DNA of 64,000 nt. Origin: Atopobiaceae bacterium (GTDB lineage Bacteria > Actinomycetota > Coriobacteriia > Coriobacteriales > Atopobiaceae). Of this stretch, positions 37,743 through 47,368 are shown piece by piece; positions within the stretch are counted from its first letter, which is position 1; each line of letters starts with the position of its first letter. The translations under genes were made by a program, and so were the position numbers. The stretch is from the NCBI GenBank assembly GCA_022483015.1, contig JAKVOB010000001.1, forward strand, positions 1,636,902 through 1,700,901, read 5' to 3'. The notes under the pieces were generated by a model. It was not told the DNA's origin. It did no database searches and saw nothing but the letters and a program-made list of their open reading frames with translations.

Positions 37743-38312
37743 TCACTTCTTCTTCTCAAACGACTCCATGGCAGCGAGCAGTTGGTTGGTCGCCACGTCT
37801 AGGTCGTCGTTAACGATACGAACGTCATACCGGTCTGCGAGCTTCATCTCGTTGGCGGCATCCGCCATACGGAGCCGGAACGAGGCCTCATCCTCTGACC
37901 CACGACCCCGAAGGCGCTGGCCAAGGACCTCGAGCGAGGGGGGCTCGATGAAGACGAGGACACAGTCTGGGTAGATGGCGCGAACGTTGAGCGCGCCCTG
38001 CACATCGATCTCGAGGATGACGGAACTTCCGCCACCGATGAGTCGGTCGACCTCACTCCTCGGCGTCCCATAGCGGTGATCGTGGACCTGGGCCCACTCG
38101 AGGAAACCGCCCGCCTCGACCTGACGCGAGAACTCGTCATCGGTCAGGAAGTGGTATGAGACCCCATCGACCTCGCCAGCCCGCGGATGTCTGGTGGTCG
38201 CAGAGACCGACAGGCCAAGATCGGGACGCGCCTCCCGCACACGGGAGACCAACGTGCCCTTTCCTGCGCCTGCCGGTCCAGATACGACGAAGAGCCTGGG
38301 AGACTCGGGCAC
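37743..38312 (-). CDS. gmk: Guanylate kinase
   Basis: Phosphorylates GMP to GDP. 189 residues with P-loop GPAGAGKG at 12-19, GMP-binding VSATTRHPRAGEVDGVSYHFL, and the lid region RLRGRGSEDEASFRLRMADA. The start is GTG at 38312, overlapping the mihF stop by one base (TAGTG), so translation is probably coupled; no strong ribosome-binding site is seen. The MihF-Gmk pairing is the usual actinobacterial arrangement. Confidence 0.96.
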   Translation of the reverse strand: MPESPRLFVVSGPAGAGKGTLVSRVREARPDLGLSVSATTRHPRAGEVDGVSYHFLTDDEFSRQVEAGGFLEWAQVHDHRYGTPRSEVDRLIGGGSSVILEIDVQGALNVRAIYPDCVLVFIEPPSLEVLGQRLRGRGSEDEASFRLRMADAANEMKLADRYDVRIVNDDLDVATNQLLAAMESFEKKK

Positions 38313-38620
38313 TACTTGGAGAGGATCTCGAGGAGAGCCTCACGCTGACGTGCACCGAGGCCCTGGACACGACGCTTGGGAGAGATACCAAGCTCCTCCA
38401 TGATCTTGGCGGACTTGGCCTTGCCATACCCAGGGAGGGACTCGATGAGGGTGTGGACGGGCATACGCGCTGCTGCGGGGTCATCGGAGTTGAGAACCTT
38501 CTCCAGTGAGACCTTGCCGGTCTTGATCTGCTCGCGAAGCTCCGCGCGGGCATGACGAGCCTCGGCGGCCTTCTTGAGGTTGGCAGCACGCTGCTCTTCA
38601 GAGAGCTGAGGGAGAGCCAT
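38312..38620 (-). CDS. mihF: Actinobacterial integration host factor (MihF)
   Basis: Basic nucleoid-associated DNA-binding protein of 102 residues, not homologous to proteobacterial IHF. It begins MALPQLSEEQRAANLKKAAEAR and has the S13-like H2TH segment LIESLPGYGKAKSAKIMEELGI followed by SPKRRVQGLGARQ, the conserved MihF core. The ATG at 38620 has GGAGG 5 nt upstream. It heads the operon mihF-gmk-rpoZ-thiI and probably comEA-comEC-holA. Confidence 0.93.
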   Translation of the reverse strand: MALPQLSEEQRAANLKKAAEARHARAELREQIKTGKVSLEKVLNSDDPAAARMPVHTLIESLPGYGKAKSAKIMEELGISPKRRVQGLGARQREALLEILSK

Positions 38621-38703
38621 ACTTTCCTCCAAACGTTGGTGATACTTCCTTGCACATGGATCGCAACCTCCTGGCTGCGACTAACGCACGTAGACAGTGT
38701 GGC

Positions 38704-38731
38704 AATCTAGCGGCCTATTTGCAAGCAACAA
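38704..38731 (-). promoter_or_regulatory. Candidate promoter for the mihF operon
   Basis: On the minus strand TTGTTG (38731-38726), a 16-nt spacer and TAGATT (38709-38704) form a plausible housekeeping promoter about 85 nt upstream of the mihF ATG. The 257-bp gap between pyrF and mihF also holds a direct repeat CGCCCGGGAC (38778-38787 and 38801-38810), and GGAACG/CGTTCC (38773-38778, 38793-38798), which could fold as a weak stem-loop after pyrF. Confidence 0.45.
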
Positions 38732-38877
38732 CCCGGAATCAGTCGGTGATAAGCCACTCTCTTTCCACATACGGAACGCCCGGGACGCATGACGTTCCCC
38801 CGCCCGGGACACCCCTCATATGCCGCGAGGACCACCCGATAGGGCAACAAGCAGCACTTCCGCAGCATATCCGCAGC

Positions 38878-39630
38878 TCAAGAGGCATCAGGCGACGTGC
38901 CGAATCCCTCGAGGGCCTCGGCCACCTCACCAGCAATGGAATCGAACGCCATGGCGACATCAGGAGCCTCGGTGATGGGCCTGCCGACCACGATATGCGA
39001 GGCACCTGCCCTCATCGCATCCAGCGGGGTCGCGACGCGGCGCTGGTCGCCCACGGACGCACCGGCAGGACGCACGCCGGGTGTGACCACGAGCGCATCA
39101 TCCCCCAGGACGAGACGCATGGCAGCGGCCTCGCGCGGCGAGCAGACGACGCCGTCGGTCCCGGACTCATAGGCCATCCCCGCGAGCTGGGCCACCTCCT
39201 CGCCGAGGGAACGCTCGATACCCACCTGCGAGAGGGCCTCGGCGTCCATGCTCGTGAGCACGGTGATGCCGACGAGCCTGGTACGCTCTGCCCGTTCGGC
39301 AGCGGCATTATCGACACCCTTGCGTGCGGCGGCGATCATCTCGGCACCGCCAAGAGAGTGGACCGAGAGCAGGTCGGCACCGGCCAAGGAGGCTGCCCGG
39401 GCCGCGCCCTCGACCTGATGGGGGATGTCGTGGAGCTTCAGGTCAAGGAAGACCTTGAAGCCCCTCTCATGCATCTCGGTGACGACCGAGGGACCGCAGG
39501 CATAGTACAGGGTCATCCCGACCTTGATCCACCGGGCATGGCCGACAAGGGAATCAGCAAGGGACAGGGACTCCTCGTGGGAGCAGTCTAGAGCGACGAT
39601 GACACGGTCAGAAGCAGCAGCGTCTAGCAT
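38878..39630 (-). CDS. pyrF: Orotidine 5'-phosphate decarboxylase
   Basis: Last step of UMP synthesis, OMP to UMP plus CO2. 250 residues with the catalytic FLDLKLHDIPHQV segment (Lys-x-x-Asp) near 61-73, VIVALDCS at the N-terminus and VTPGVRPAGASVGDQRRVATP near the phosphate-binding end. It is the last gene of the operon; its ATG overlaps the pyrD stop by 7 nt. Confidence 0.96.
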   Translation of the reverse strand: MLDAAASDRVIVALDCSHEESLSLADSLVGHARWIKVGMTLYYACGPSVVTEMHERGFKVFLDLKLHDIPHQVEGAARAASLAGADLLSVHSLGGAEMIAAARKGVDNAAAERAERTRLVGITVLTSMDAEALSQVGIERSLGEEVAQLAGMAYESGTDGVVCSPREAAAMRLVLGDDALVVTPGVRPAGASVGDQRRVATPLDAMRAGASHIVVGRPITEAPDVAMAFDSIAGEVAEALEGFGTSPDAS

Positions 39631-40550
39631 TCGAATGCACCTACCAGTTCAGAGACGGATTCGACACCCTGTGAGGAGACCCAGTCGGTGAGCTCCTCGA
39701 GGATTCGCGGACCAGAGGGGGGATCGACCAGGTTGGAAGTGCCGACCGACACGCACGTGGCGCCGGCGAGAATGAACTCGGCGGCATCGGCACCGCTCGT
39801 GATGCCGCCCATGGCATTGATGGGTAGGCTCGTCGCGGACGCGGCCTCCCACACCATGCGAACGGCTATGGCATGGATCGCCGGGCCGGAGAGCCCCGCC
39901 GTGGGTCGGGATACGCGGCTCCTGCGAGTGTTGACGTCGATTGACATGGCAGGGATGGTGTTGATGAGCGATATCGCATCAGCCCCGGCATCCTCGACGG
40001 CATGGGCCACCTCTGGCACGCGCGCAGGGGCGAGCTTCACGAGGAGCGGTCGCGTCGTATGGTCCCTCACCGCAGCGACGACCTTCGCCGCCCCCTCTGG
40101 GGTGGCACCCATGGCCGCCCCGCCCTCGTCGATGTTAGGACAGCTGATGTTGATCTCGATTCCAGCGGCGAACGGCGCCCTCTCCTCGAAGAGGTCGACT
40201 GCCTTGACATACTCGTTGATCGAGTGGCCCACAGCCTGACAGATGACCGCGCAACCCCTCCGGGAGAGCCGCTCGAGGTACTCACCGTCCTCATCGATGA
40301 GACCAGCAACTCCCGGGTTCATGAGGCCGACAGAGTTCATGACACCAGAGGGGACCTCGCACATCCGGGGCGAGGGGTTACCTTCCCATGGCTCGGGAGA
40401 GCATCCCTTGAGCGTTATCGACCCGAGTTGGGCGACGTCATAGAAGCCCTCGAACTGCCATCCGAACCCGAAGGTTCCAGAGGCGGTACCCACAGGGTTC
40501 TGCATCTTGATGCCGCCAAGATCGACGGCCATGGTGGGAGCGCTCACCAT
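39624..40550 (-). CDS. pyrD: Dihydroorotate dehydrogenase, class 1B catalytic subunit
   Basis: FMN subunit oxidising dihydroorotate to orotate. 308 residues. The active-site base is Cys in INISCPNIDEGG, diagnostic of soluble class 1 enzymes, with VGTASGTFGFG and LINTIPAMSIDVNTRR for FMN and substrate. The neighbouring pyrK supplies FAD and the iron-sulfur cluster, so this is the NAD-dependent 1B type. The ATG at 40550 has AGGAGG 4 nt upstream and overlaps the pyrK end by 7 nt; the open frame upstream is an antiphase reading of pyrK. Confidence 0.96.
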   Translation of the reverse strand: MVSAPTMAVDLGGIKMQNPVGTASGTFGFGWQFEGFYDVAQLGSITLKGCSPEPWEGNPSPRMCEVPSGVMNSVGLMNPGVAGLIDEDGEYLERLSRRGCAVICQAVGHSINEYVKAVDLFEERAPFAAGIEINISCPNIDEGGAAMGATPEGAAKVVAAVRDHTTRPLLVKLAPARVPEVAHAVEDAGADAISLINTIPAMSIDVNTRRSRVSRPTAGLSGPAIHAIAVRMVWEAASATSLPINAMGGITSGADAAEFILAGATCVSVGTSNLVDPPSGPRILEELTDWVSSQGVESVSELVGAFEC

Positions 40551-41335
40551 TCGACCTCCTTCGCCTCGAACACAGGTCCTGCCATGCAGGCCTGCACGTT
40601 TCCATGCGTGGTGCTGACCACGCATGTGCCGCAAGCGCCAAAGCCACAGGTCATCATCCGTTCCATCGAGACCTGGCAAGGGACATCGGCAGCGTCACAG
40701 ATATTGGCACATGCACGCATCATCGCCTCGGGGCCACATGCGAGGACGAGGTCGTACTCGTGAGCGGCAAGCGCGGGCTCCAGCACATCCGTCACCAGCC
40801 CACGGTCCCCCGCAGTCCCGTCATCAGACGTCACCACGACCTGCTCGACCCCACAGGAGAGGAGCTCGTCATAGCCCCACAGCGTATGTGCCGTCCGCGT
40901 GCCGATGATGGCATCGTATCGCGCGCCACCCGCGGTGAGCGCTCGGGCCGCCGCCACGACAGGGGTGATGCCGATTCCCCCTGCGACCAGGAGCGGATGG
41001 CCCGGCATGGGATCGAGCTGCCAACCATGGCCCGCAGGCCCAAGTACGGAGACATGGTCCCCACTTCCGAGCTGCGAGATCCTTCTCGTACCCTCGCCCA
41101 CGACGGCATACTCAGTCTCGACGGTACCGTTCGAGGGGAGTGCGCAGGAGAAGGAAAGGGGGATACGGACCACCTGCGAGGGGTCGCCTGGGACGGTGAG
41201 GCTCATGAACTGGCCGGGAGAGATGGCCTCCGCAAGCTCGGGGGCACAGATCACGAGGCGATAGATGCCGCGTGCGACGACGTCGTTCGAGACGACGGAG
41301 ACCTCATGGACACGGGCAGATGACGGGTTGGGCAT
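40544..41335 (-). CDS. pyrK: Dihydroorotate dehydrogenase electron-transfer subunit
   Basis: FAD/[2Fe-2S] subunit passing electrons from PyrD to NAD+. 263 residues: ferredoxin-reductase-like fold with the flavin-binding RIPLSFS segment, nucleotide-binding VAGGIGITPVVAAARAL, and C-terminal cluster ligands in MTCGFGACGTCVV followed by QACMAGPVF (four Cys). It overlaps pyrD and lies 47 nt after pyrC. Confidence 0.95.
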   Translation of the reverse strand: MPNPSSARVHEVSVVSNDVVARGIYRLVICAPELAEAISPGQFMSLTVPGDPSQVVRIPLSFSCALPSNGTVETEYAVVGEGTRRISQLGSGDHVSVLGPAGHGWQLDPMPGHPLLVAGGIGITPVVAAARALTAGGARYDAIIGTRTAHTLWGYDELLSCGVEQVVVTSDDGTAGDRGLVTDVLEPALAAHEYDLVLACGPEAMMRACANICDAADVPCQVSMERMMTCGFGACGTCVVSTTHGNVQACMAGPVFEAKEVEW

Positions 41336-41382
41336 GACGTGATTCCTTTCGACGGACGCATGACGAGCGACGACGATGCCCT

Positions 41383-42672
41383 CTATGCCACGACCCCATC
41401 CATCAGGGTGCGCTTTCCGGCGACGAAGACGTCCCGCGCGGCACCGGTGAGATGTGTGCCGAGGAAGGCAGAGTTATGGGACCTGCTCTCGAAGAGCCCG
41501 TCGGACACGACGTACCCGATGGACGGGTCTATCACAGTGAGGTCGGCCGACGACCCCACAGCCAAGGTGACCGGCTGCATCCTCAGGAGCCGACGGGGCG
41601 ACACGCACATGAGCGACACGAGCTGGTCCCATGACAGCTTGCCGGGAAGCACGAGGTTGGTGAGCATGAGCCCGAGCGAGGTCTCGAGTCCGATGGAGCC
41701 GAACGAGGCAATCTCGAACTCGCAGTCCTTCTCATGGGCTGCATGCGGCGCGTGGTCGGTGACGATGCAGTCGATGGACCCATCACAGACCCCCTCGCGA
41801 AGCGCCGCAGCATCATGGGGGGTGCGCAGAGGTGGATTCACCTTGAGGTTCGTGTCATAGGTGTCGGTGATGTCATCCTCCGTGAGGAAGAGATGGAGCG
41901 GCGTGACCTCGCAGGTCACCGGTAGGCCCTCGGCCTTCGCTGAACGCACGAGGTCAAGGGAGCGCTCAGTCGAGATGTGGGCCACGTGCAGCGCACACCC
42001 CGTGAGCCTCACGAGGTCGATATCACGTGAGACCTCGAGCTCCTCGCCAGCCGCCGGCCATCCGAACATGCCGAGGCGCGTGGAACAGGTCCCCTCGTTC
42101 ACAAGACCGCCTGCCGTGATGGACTCGTCCTCGCAGTGTGCGATGGCGACGCGGTCGAACTGGCTGACGTAGTCCATGCAGCAGCGCATCATTCCCGCGC
42201 TCTGCACGCCATGTCCGTCGTCCGAGAAGGCAGCAGCTCCCTCCATCACCATGTCCCCGATCTCGGCCAGTGCCTCGCCCTTCTCACCACGGGTGAGTGC
42301 CCCTATGGGGTGCACGCGCGCGAGCCCTGCTGCCTTCGAACGATCGATCTGGTATCTGACACCGGTGCCGGTGTCACAGACGGGGTCCGTGTTCGGCATG
42401 GTTGCGACATCGGTGAAGCCACCCTTCGTGGCCGCCCGACAGCCGGTCTCGATGGTCTCCTTGTACTCGTATCCCGGGTCGCGAAAGTGAACGTGCATGT
42501 CGACCAGACCCGGGACGAGGTCACATCCGGTGCAGTCGATGGACTCCTCGCCGTCACATGCGACAAGGTCCTCCCCCACCTCGACGATCCTCTCACCGTC
42601 GATGCGGATGTCAGCGACGTCATCGATGGCCACCTGCGGGTCGTGGAGGTGAGCCCCCTTAAGCAAGGTCAT
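41383..42672 (-). CDS. pyrC: Dihydroorotase
   Basis: Zinc amidohydrolase cyclising carbamoyl aspartate to dihydroorotate. 429 residues, class I type: metal ligands in VDMHVHFRDPG near 58-68, later HCEDES, HVAHISTERS and the Asp in IVTDHAPHA. The ATG at 42672 lies 14 nt inside the pyrB end, with GGAGG about 8 nt upstream. All catalytic residues appear intact, so it is an active dihydroorotase, unlike the inactive partner seen with some PyrB proteins. Confidence 0.96.
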   Translation of the reverse strand: MTLLKGAHLHDPQVAIDDVADIRIDGERIVEVGEDLVACDGEESIDCTGCDLVPGLVDMHVHFRDPGYEYKETIETGCRAATKGGFTDVATMPNTDPVCDTGTGVRYQIDRSKAAGLARVHPIGALTRGEKGEALAEIGDMVMEGAAAFSDDGHGVQSAGMMRCCMDYVSQFDRVAIAHCEDESITAGGLVNEGTCSTRLGMFGWPAAGEELEVSRDIDLVRLTGCALHVAHISTERSLDLVRSAKAEGLPVTCEVTPLHLFLTEDDITDTYDTNLKVNPPLRTPHDAAALREGVCDGSIDCIVTDHAPHAAHEKDCEFEIASFGSIGLETSLGLMLTNLVLPGKLSWDQLVSLMCVSPRRLLRMQPVTLAVGSSADLTVIDPSIGYVVSDGLFESRSHNSAFLGTHLTGAARDVFVAGKRTLMDGVVA

Positions 42673-43590
42673 TGTCTTCTCCTCCCAGGAGCAGGTACAT
42701 GGCAGCCATACGCACGGCGACGCCGGCGCTGACCTGATCGAGGATCTTAGCGTAAGGGGCGTCTGCCACCTCAGGCATGATCTCCATGCCGCGGTTCATA
42801 GGGCCCGGGTGACACACGATGGCCCCCTCCTTCATATGGCTCGCACGTACCGTATCAAGGCCGAAGAGGCGGTTGTACTCGCGCCTCGAGGGGATGGCGG
42901 CGCCCTCCATGCGCTCGAGCTGCACACGAAGCATGTAGATCACGTCGACATCGGGGATGACCGAGTCGAAGTCGGCCGTCTGCTCGCAGCCAAACCATGC
43001 AGGGTCCATCACCTGGAAGGTCGGGGGCCCCACGAGCGTGACCTCCGCGCCCATGGTACGCAGAGCCGGGGCAAGCGAGCCGACCACGCGGCTGTGCAGG
43101 AGGTCACCTACGATAGCGACCTTGAGGCCGTCGAGGTGACCGAAGTTCTCTCGGATGGTGTAGAGGTCGAGAAGGGCCTGGGTGGGGTGCTGGTGCTTGC
43201 CATCACCTGCGTTGATGACACGGGCATCCGTGTTCTCGGTGATGAGGTGCGGCGTGCCCGCGAACTTGGCACGGCAGACGAACATGTCGACGTTCATGGC
43301 AGCGATCGTCTGGATGGTATCAGCGAGGCTCTCGCCCTTGACGACCGACGAGGTCGACCCGGACATGTTGAGGCTGTCGGCCGAGAGGCGCTTCTCGGCA
43401 AGCTCGAAGGAGCTCCGTGTGCGCGTGGAGGGCTCGAGGAAGAGGTTCACGATCGTGCGACCGCGCAGTGCGGGCACCTTCTTGATGGCCCTTGAGTTGA
43501 CCTCGGCGAATGACTGGGCCGTGTCAAGGATCTGCGTGATGTCGTCAGCCGTGAGACTCGTGGTGTCGATGAGGTTCCTGACCGAGAGCA

Positions 43591-43591
<1 letters not shown>
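42659..43591 (-). CDS. pyrB: Aspartate carbamoyltransferase, catalytic chain
   Basis: Condenses carbamoyl phosphate with aspartate, the committed step. 310 residues with the carbamoyl-phosphate loop EPSTRTRSSFELAEKRL, the KGES segment with the donated active-site Lys, and CHPGPMNRGMEI. No pyrI regulatory chain follows. The ATG overlaps the pyrR stop by one base (TGATG), so translation is probably coupled. Confidence 0.96.
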
Positions 43592-44346
<755 letters not shown>

Positions 44347-44371
44347 TCAGGAGCGGGAAGGCCGGTGGGCG

Positions 44372-46195
44372 TCAATCGGACGAGCCCACACCAAGGCTCT
44401 CCCGCCAGAAGGCCTCGCTCTCAAGCATCGGTGCAGCCTCGTGCCATGAGTTCGCGATGTCATCGCCATCCTCACGCATCTTGCCCGTGAGAAGGTCATA
44501 ACGGGACCGCAGCGCCTTCCACCTGTCCTTGTCCATGACGCGGACGTGCCCGTTCTCGCCCGAGGCGTCGTAGGCAACGAGAACCTTCCTCAGCAGGGTG
44601 CGGCGCGCGGGGTAGGCACCTCGACAGTAGTAGACGGCTGCGGGGCGCTCACGAAGCAGGAAACCCGGAGCCGCATGCCGATCGTGAGGCATCATCTCGA
44701 GCACCTTGAAGGCCATCGGATTCGACGGGGCGTTGTCCCCAAGCATGGAGGGATCCGCGGGGGCCTTCGCGACGACGCGCTTGTCCAGCTCTGAGACGGG
44801 CACCAGCTTCTCGTTCTTGGAACCCTCGCGCCGCATGACCTCATCGCCTGGGACCGAGATGAGGCGGTCGGGCCCTGCAAGGTAGTCCTCGAGCCCGTCG
44901 AGCATGATCTCACAGGTCTCGTAGGCCATGGCCCGCAGGTAGATATGGAAGGTGCGCGAGAAGCGCATCATAAACGGCCGCACGCAGTCCAGTGAGTCCG
45001 CCGCGCACATGATGAGGAAGTTCCTGGTGTACTGGTACTGGTCGACCGAGGCGCGGATCCTCCCCTCGAACTGCTCGTGCCACACGCAGATGCCGCCCAT
45101 GGTCATATACGTCGGCTTGCAGCGAATTCCGTATTCGACGTCATCACACCGCACGAACATCGGAAGCGGAAGGCCGTGGGCGCGAATTGCAGAGGTCGGT
45201 ATGCAGCTGTACCACCAGGCACCATAGGCGGACTCGACCTCTACGTCGACGAGCTCGTTCGCGATGACGTCGCGAGGGTCGCTCATGTCCATGTTCTTCT
45301 TGACCCTGGCGTACTTCCCGGACTTCAGCACCTGGGAGACGTCCTCGAACTGCACCTGTGGTGAGGCCATGTTGAGCATGGCACCGTTCACGAAGGCACT
45401 GGCATACCGATCGTTCGCGAGCGAGAGCAGGTTGAAGGTCCTCTTGATGCTCTCCGGCAGGACATGGACGTCATCATCCATGAGAAGGACATGGGTGTCC
45501 CCGGAGTCCAGCGCCTCGAGCATCCCTCGGGCGAAACCGCCGGAACCGCCCGTGTTGGCGTTGGGTATCACGGTCACGCCGCCGCCCGAGAGTTCGCCCG
45601 CATCGAGCGTTCGACCGTTGTCGACCACGACCATATGGAAGCCCGAGGAGATGGGCTCAGCGCTCTCGAGGATCTCGCGGCGCACCGAGTCGATGTTGGC
45701 AGTGATGTAGCGTTCCTTCTTGAAGGTCGTGGTACAGAGAGCGAGCCGAACCGGCCTGATGTCAGCGGCATCGAGGGACGTGACGTAGCGCGCCGCATGA
45801 AGCAGGACCGTACCACGCGTGCGGAGCCTGAAGGACGCGAGGGTGCCGCTCAGGTCAGAGAGGTCCACGCGCTCGGTGTGCACCGATCCCGACCCTTCGA
45901 TGTGACGCGACTCGAGCGTGGAGGTCGCGTCGGGTCCCATCTGGATGACGTCCACCTCACATGCGTCCCCCGAGAGCTCGAGCACGAGCTCGAAGGAGGA
46001 GGCGACGGTGTACCGGCGCCACTTCCCGATGGAGAGGGCATTGAGATACGTCGAGAAGTCGACCTCGCCGGCAATGACCAACTCGCCCCCGTCAGGCGAT
46101 GCAGACCCCGTCTCGCAGCGATAGTACAGGTCGGGGCATGTAGCGGCGAAATCGTCTCCGCCGAATAGCACGTTCGCGAGGGTGAACTCGATCAT
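44372..46195 (-). CDS. GlfT2-like galactofuranosyltransferase
   Basis: 607 residues, resembling mycobacterial GlfT2, which polymerises galactofuranose from UDP-Galf. An N-terminal beta-rich domain (about 1-145) precedes a GT-A domain with LCTTTFKKERYI, NANTGGSGGFARGM, metal motif LLMDDDVHV (Asp 240-242), FVRCDDVEYG (Asp 351-352) and CVWHEQFEGR (from 371), then a helical C-terminal domain. This is the GlfT2 arrangement. The ATG at 46195 has AGGA 8 nt upstream. It lies downstream of an ABC exporter and a GT2, which suggests a galactofuranose-containing surface glycan. UDP-galactopyranose mutase (glf) is not in the window. Confidence 0.82.
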   Translation of the reverse strand: MIEFTLANVLFGGDDFAATCPDLYYRCETGSASPDGGELVIAGEVDFSTYLNALSIGKWRRYTVASSFELVLELSGDACEVDVIQMGPDATSTLESRHIEGSGSVHTERVDLSDLSGTLASFRLRTRGTVLLHAARYVTSLDAADIRPVRLALCTTTFKKERYITANIDSVRREILESAEPISSGFHMVVVDNGRTLDAGELSGGGVTVIPNANTGGSGGFARGMLEALDSGDTHVLLMDDDVHVLPESIKRTFNLLSLANDRYASAFVNGAMLNMASPQVQFEDVSQVLKSGKYARVKKNMDMSDPRDVIANELVDVEVESAYGAWWYSCIPTSAIRAHGLPLPMFVRCDDVEYGIRCKPTYMTMGGICVWHEQFEGRIRASVDQYQYTRNFLIMCAADSLDCVRPFMMRFSRTFHIYLRAMAYETCEIMLDGLEDYLAGPDRLISVPGDEVMRREGSKNEKLVPVSELDKRVVAKAPADPSMLGDNAPSNPMAFKVLEMMPHDRHAAPGFLLRERPAAVYYCRGAYPARRTLLRKVLVAYDASGENGHVRVMDKDRWKALRSRYDLLTGKMREDGDDIANSWHEAAPMLESEAFWRESLGVGSSD

Positions 46196-46279
46196 CTCTT
46201 CGTTCCTTTCTTGATGGGACCAGGACCAACCGCCCCAGGGGCCCTTGCCATATCTTCGAGCCACCGAGACGCCAGGCCA

Positions 46280-47368
46280 TCAGGCCTCTCGCTCGGAGGC
46301 GTTTCGTCGAGCGAACAACGAGAGTTGCGAGACGGCGAAGGTCGGACCGTTGCAGCGGAGCGAGTACCAGAGCTCGTCGGCGAGGTTGGCGACGTGTCCC
46401 AGCGAGGAGAGCGATGGCTCAGGATAACCGGTGAGCTCAAAGTACACGTGCTTGAGCCCCGTGCTCACCTCGGGCATATCTCGAACGACGGATGGTTCCA
46501 TCCGACACAGGAGGGCAACCGCAGCCTCATGCAGGGCAGGGTCGTCGATCTGGCCGCTGACGATGGCATATCCCACGTAGTGGAAGCCGACGACATAGAG
46601 TGACTGGAGGACCCCCGTGGTCGAGTGGAGGTCCTGGAGGGTATCAAGCATCTGGTTCCAGCGCACGAAGGAGAGCGCGACGTCACGATGGATCGAGGAG
46701 GACCCTGCGACGTCCTCGCGGTAGTTGTAGAACGGCTCGTCCGTGTATACGATGGAACGCGCGCGGGCACAGGTCTCGACACAGAAGGGCCCGTCGACCC
46801 AACCCGCCCCAGGGGCCTCGATGAGCCGGATCCCATCATCGCCTAGGAAGCCGCGGCGGTACAGGGCGCTCCATATCGAAGGATGCCTCTGGATCAGACC
46901 TGGGCACATCTCCAACGTGAGGGGCTGGGAGCTGAGGTCGAAGCGACGGTAGTAGGCGCAATGGTACCGACGCTCGTCAGGTCCCTCGGCATGGCATATG
47001 CGCCAGTAGGACGACTTCACCATGTCGGGAAGGCCATATCTCAGACCAAGCTGGAAGAGGTCATCGTACATATGGGGCTCGACCCAGTCATCCGGCTCGA
47101 GGATCCCTACGTACGTTCCCCTCGCCTCCGAGAAGCCCCTGTTGACCGAGGCCCCATATCCCTGATTGTGCTTATTGATGACCCGCACGCGCTTGTCACG
47201 TGCGGCATGCTCCTGCATGACGGCAAGGGACCCATCCGTGGACCCATCGTTGACGGCGAGGATCTCAAGGGAGCACCGGTCGTTCTGCTCGGCCGAGGAC
47301 AGCGCCTGATCGAGATAGGCCTCGGTGTTGTAGCAAGGCACGACGACCGTGACGTCGACGTCACTCAT
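46280..47368 (-). CDS. Family 2 glycosyltransferase
   Basis: 362 residues. The GT-A domain begins VTVVVPCYNTEAYLDQALSS near residue 5, with ILAVNDGSTDGS and the metal motif ILEPDDWVEP near 90; later RAVF-like segments hold SIWSALYRRGFL and WVDGPFCVETC. It probably transfers a sugar in assembling the glycan exported by the adjacent ABC transporter. The ATG at 47368 overlaps the transporter ATPase stop by 8 nt; a longer upstream frame is an antiphase reading of that gene. The sugar is unknown. An 84-bp gap precedes the next gene. Confidence 0.85.
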   Translation of the reverse strand: MSDVDVTVVVPCYNTEAYLDQALSSAEQNDRCSLEILAVNDGSTDGSLAVMQEHAARDKRVRVINKHNQGYGASVNRGFSEARGTYVGILEPDDWVEPHMYDDLFQLGLRYGLPDMVKSSYWRICHAEGPDERRYHCAYYRRFDLSSQPLTLEMCPGLIQRHPSIWSALYRRGFLGDDGIRLIEAPGAGWVDGPFCVETCARARSIVYTDEPFYNYREDVAGSSSIHRDVALSFVRWNQMLDTLQDLHSTTGVLQSLYVVGFHYVGYAIVSGQIDDPALHEAAVALLCRMEPSVVRDMPEVSTGLKHVYFELTGYPEPSLSSLGHVANLADELWYSLRCNGPTFAVSQLSLFARRNASEREA

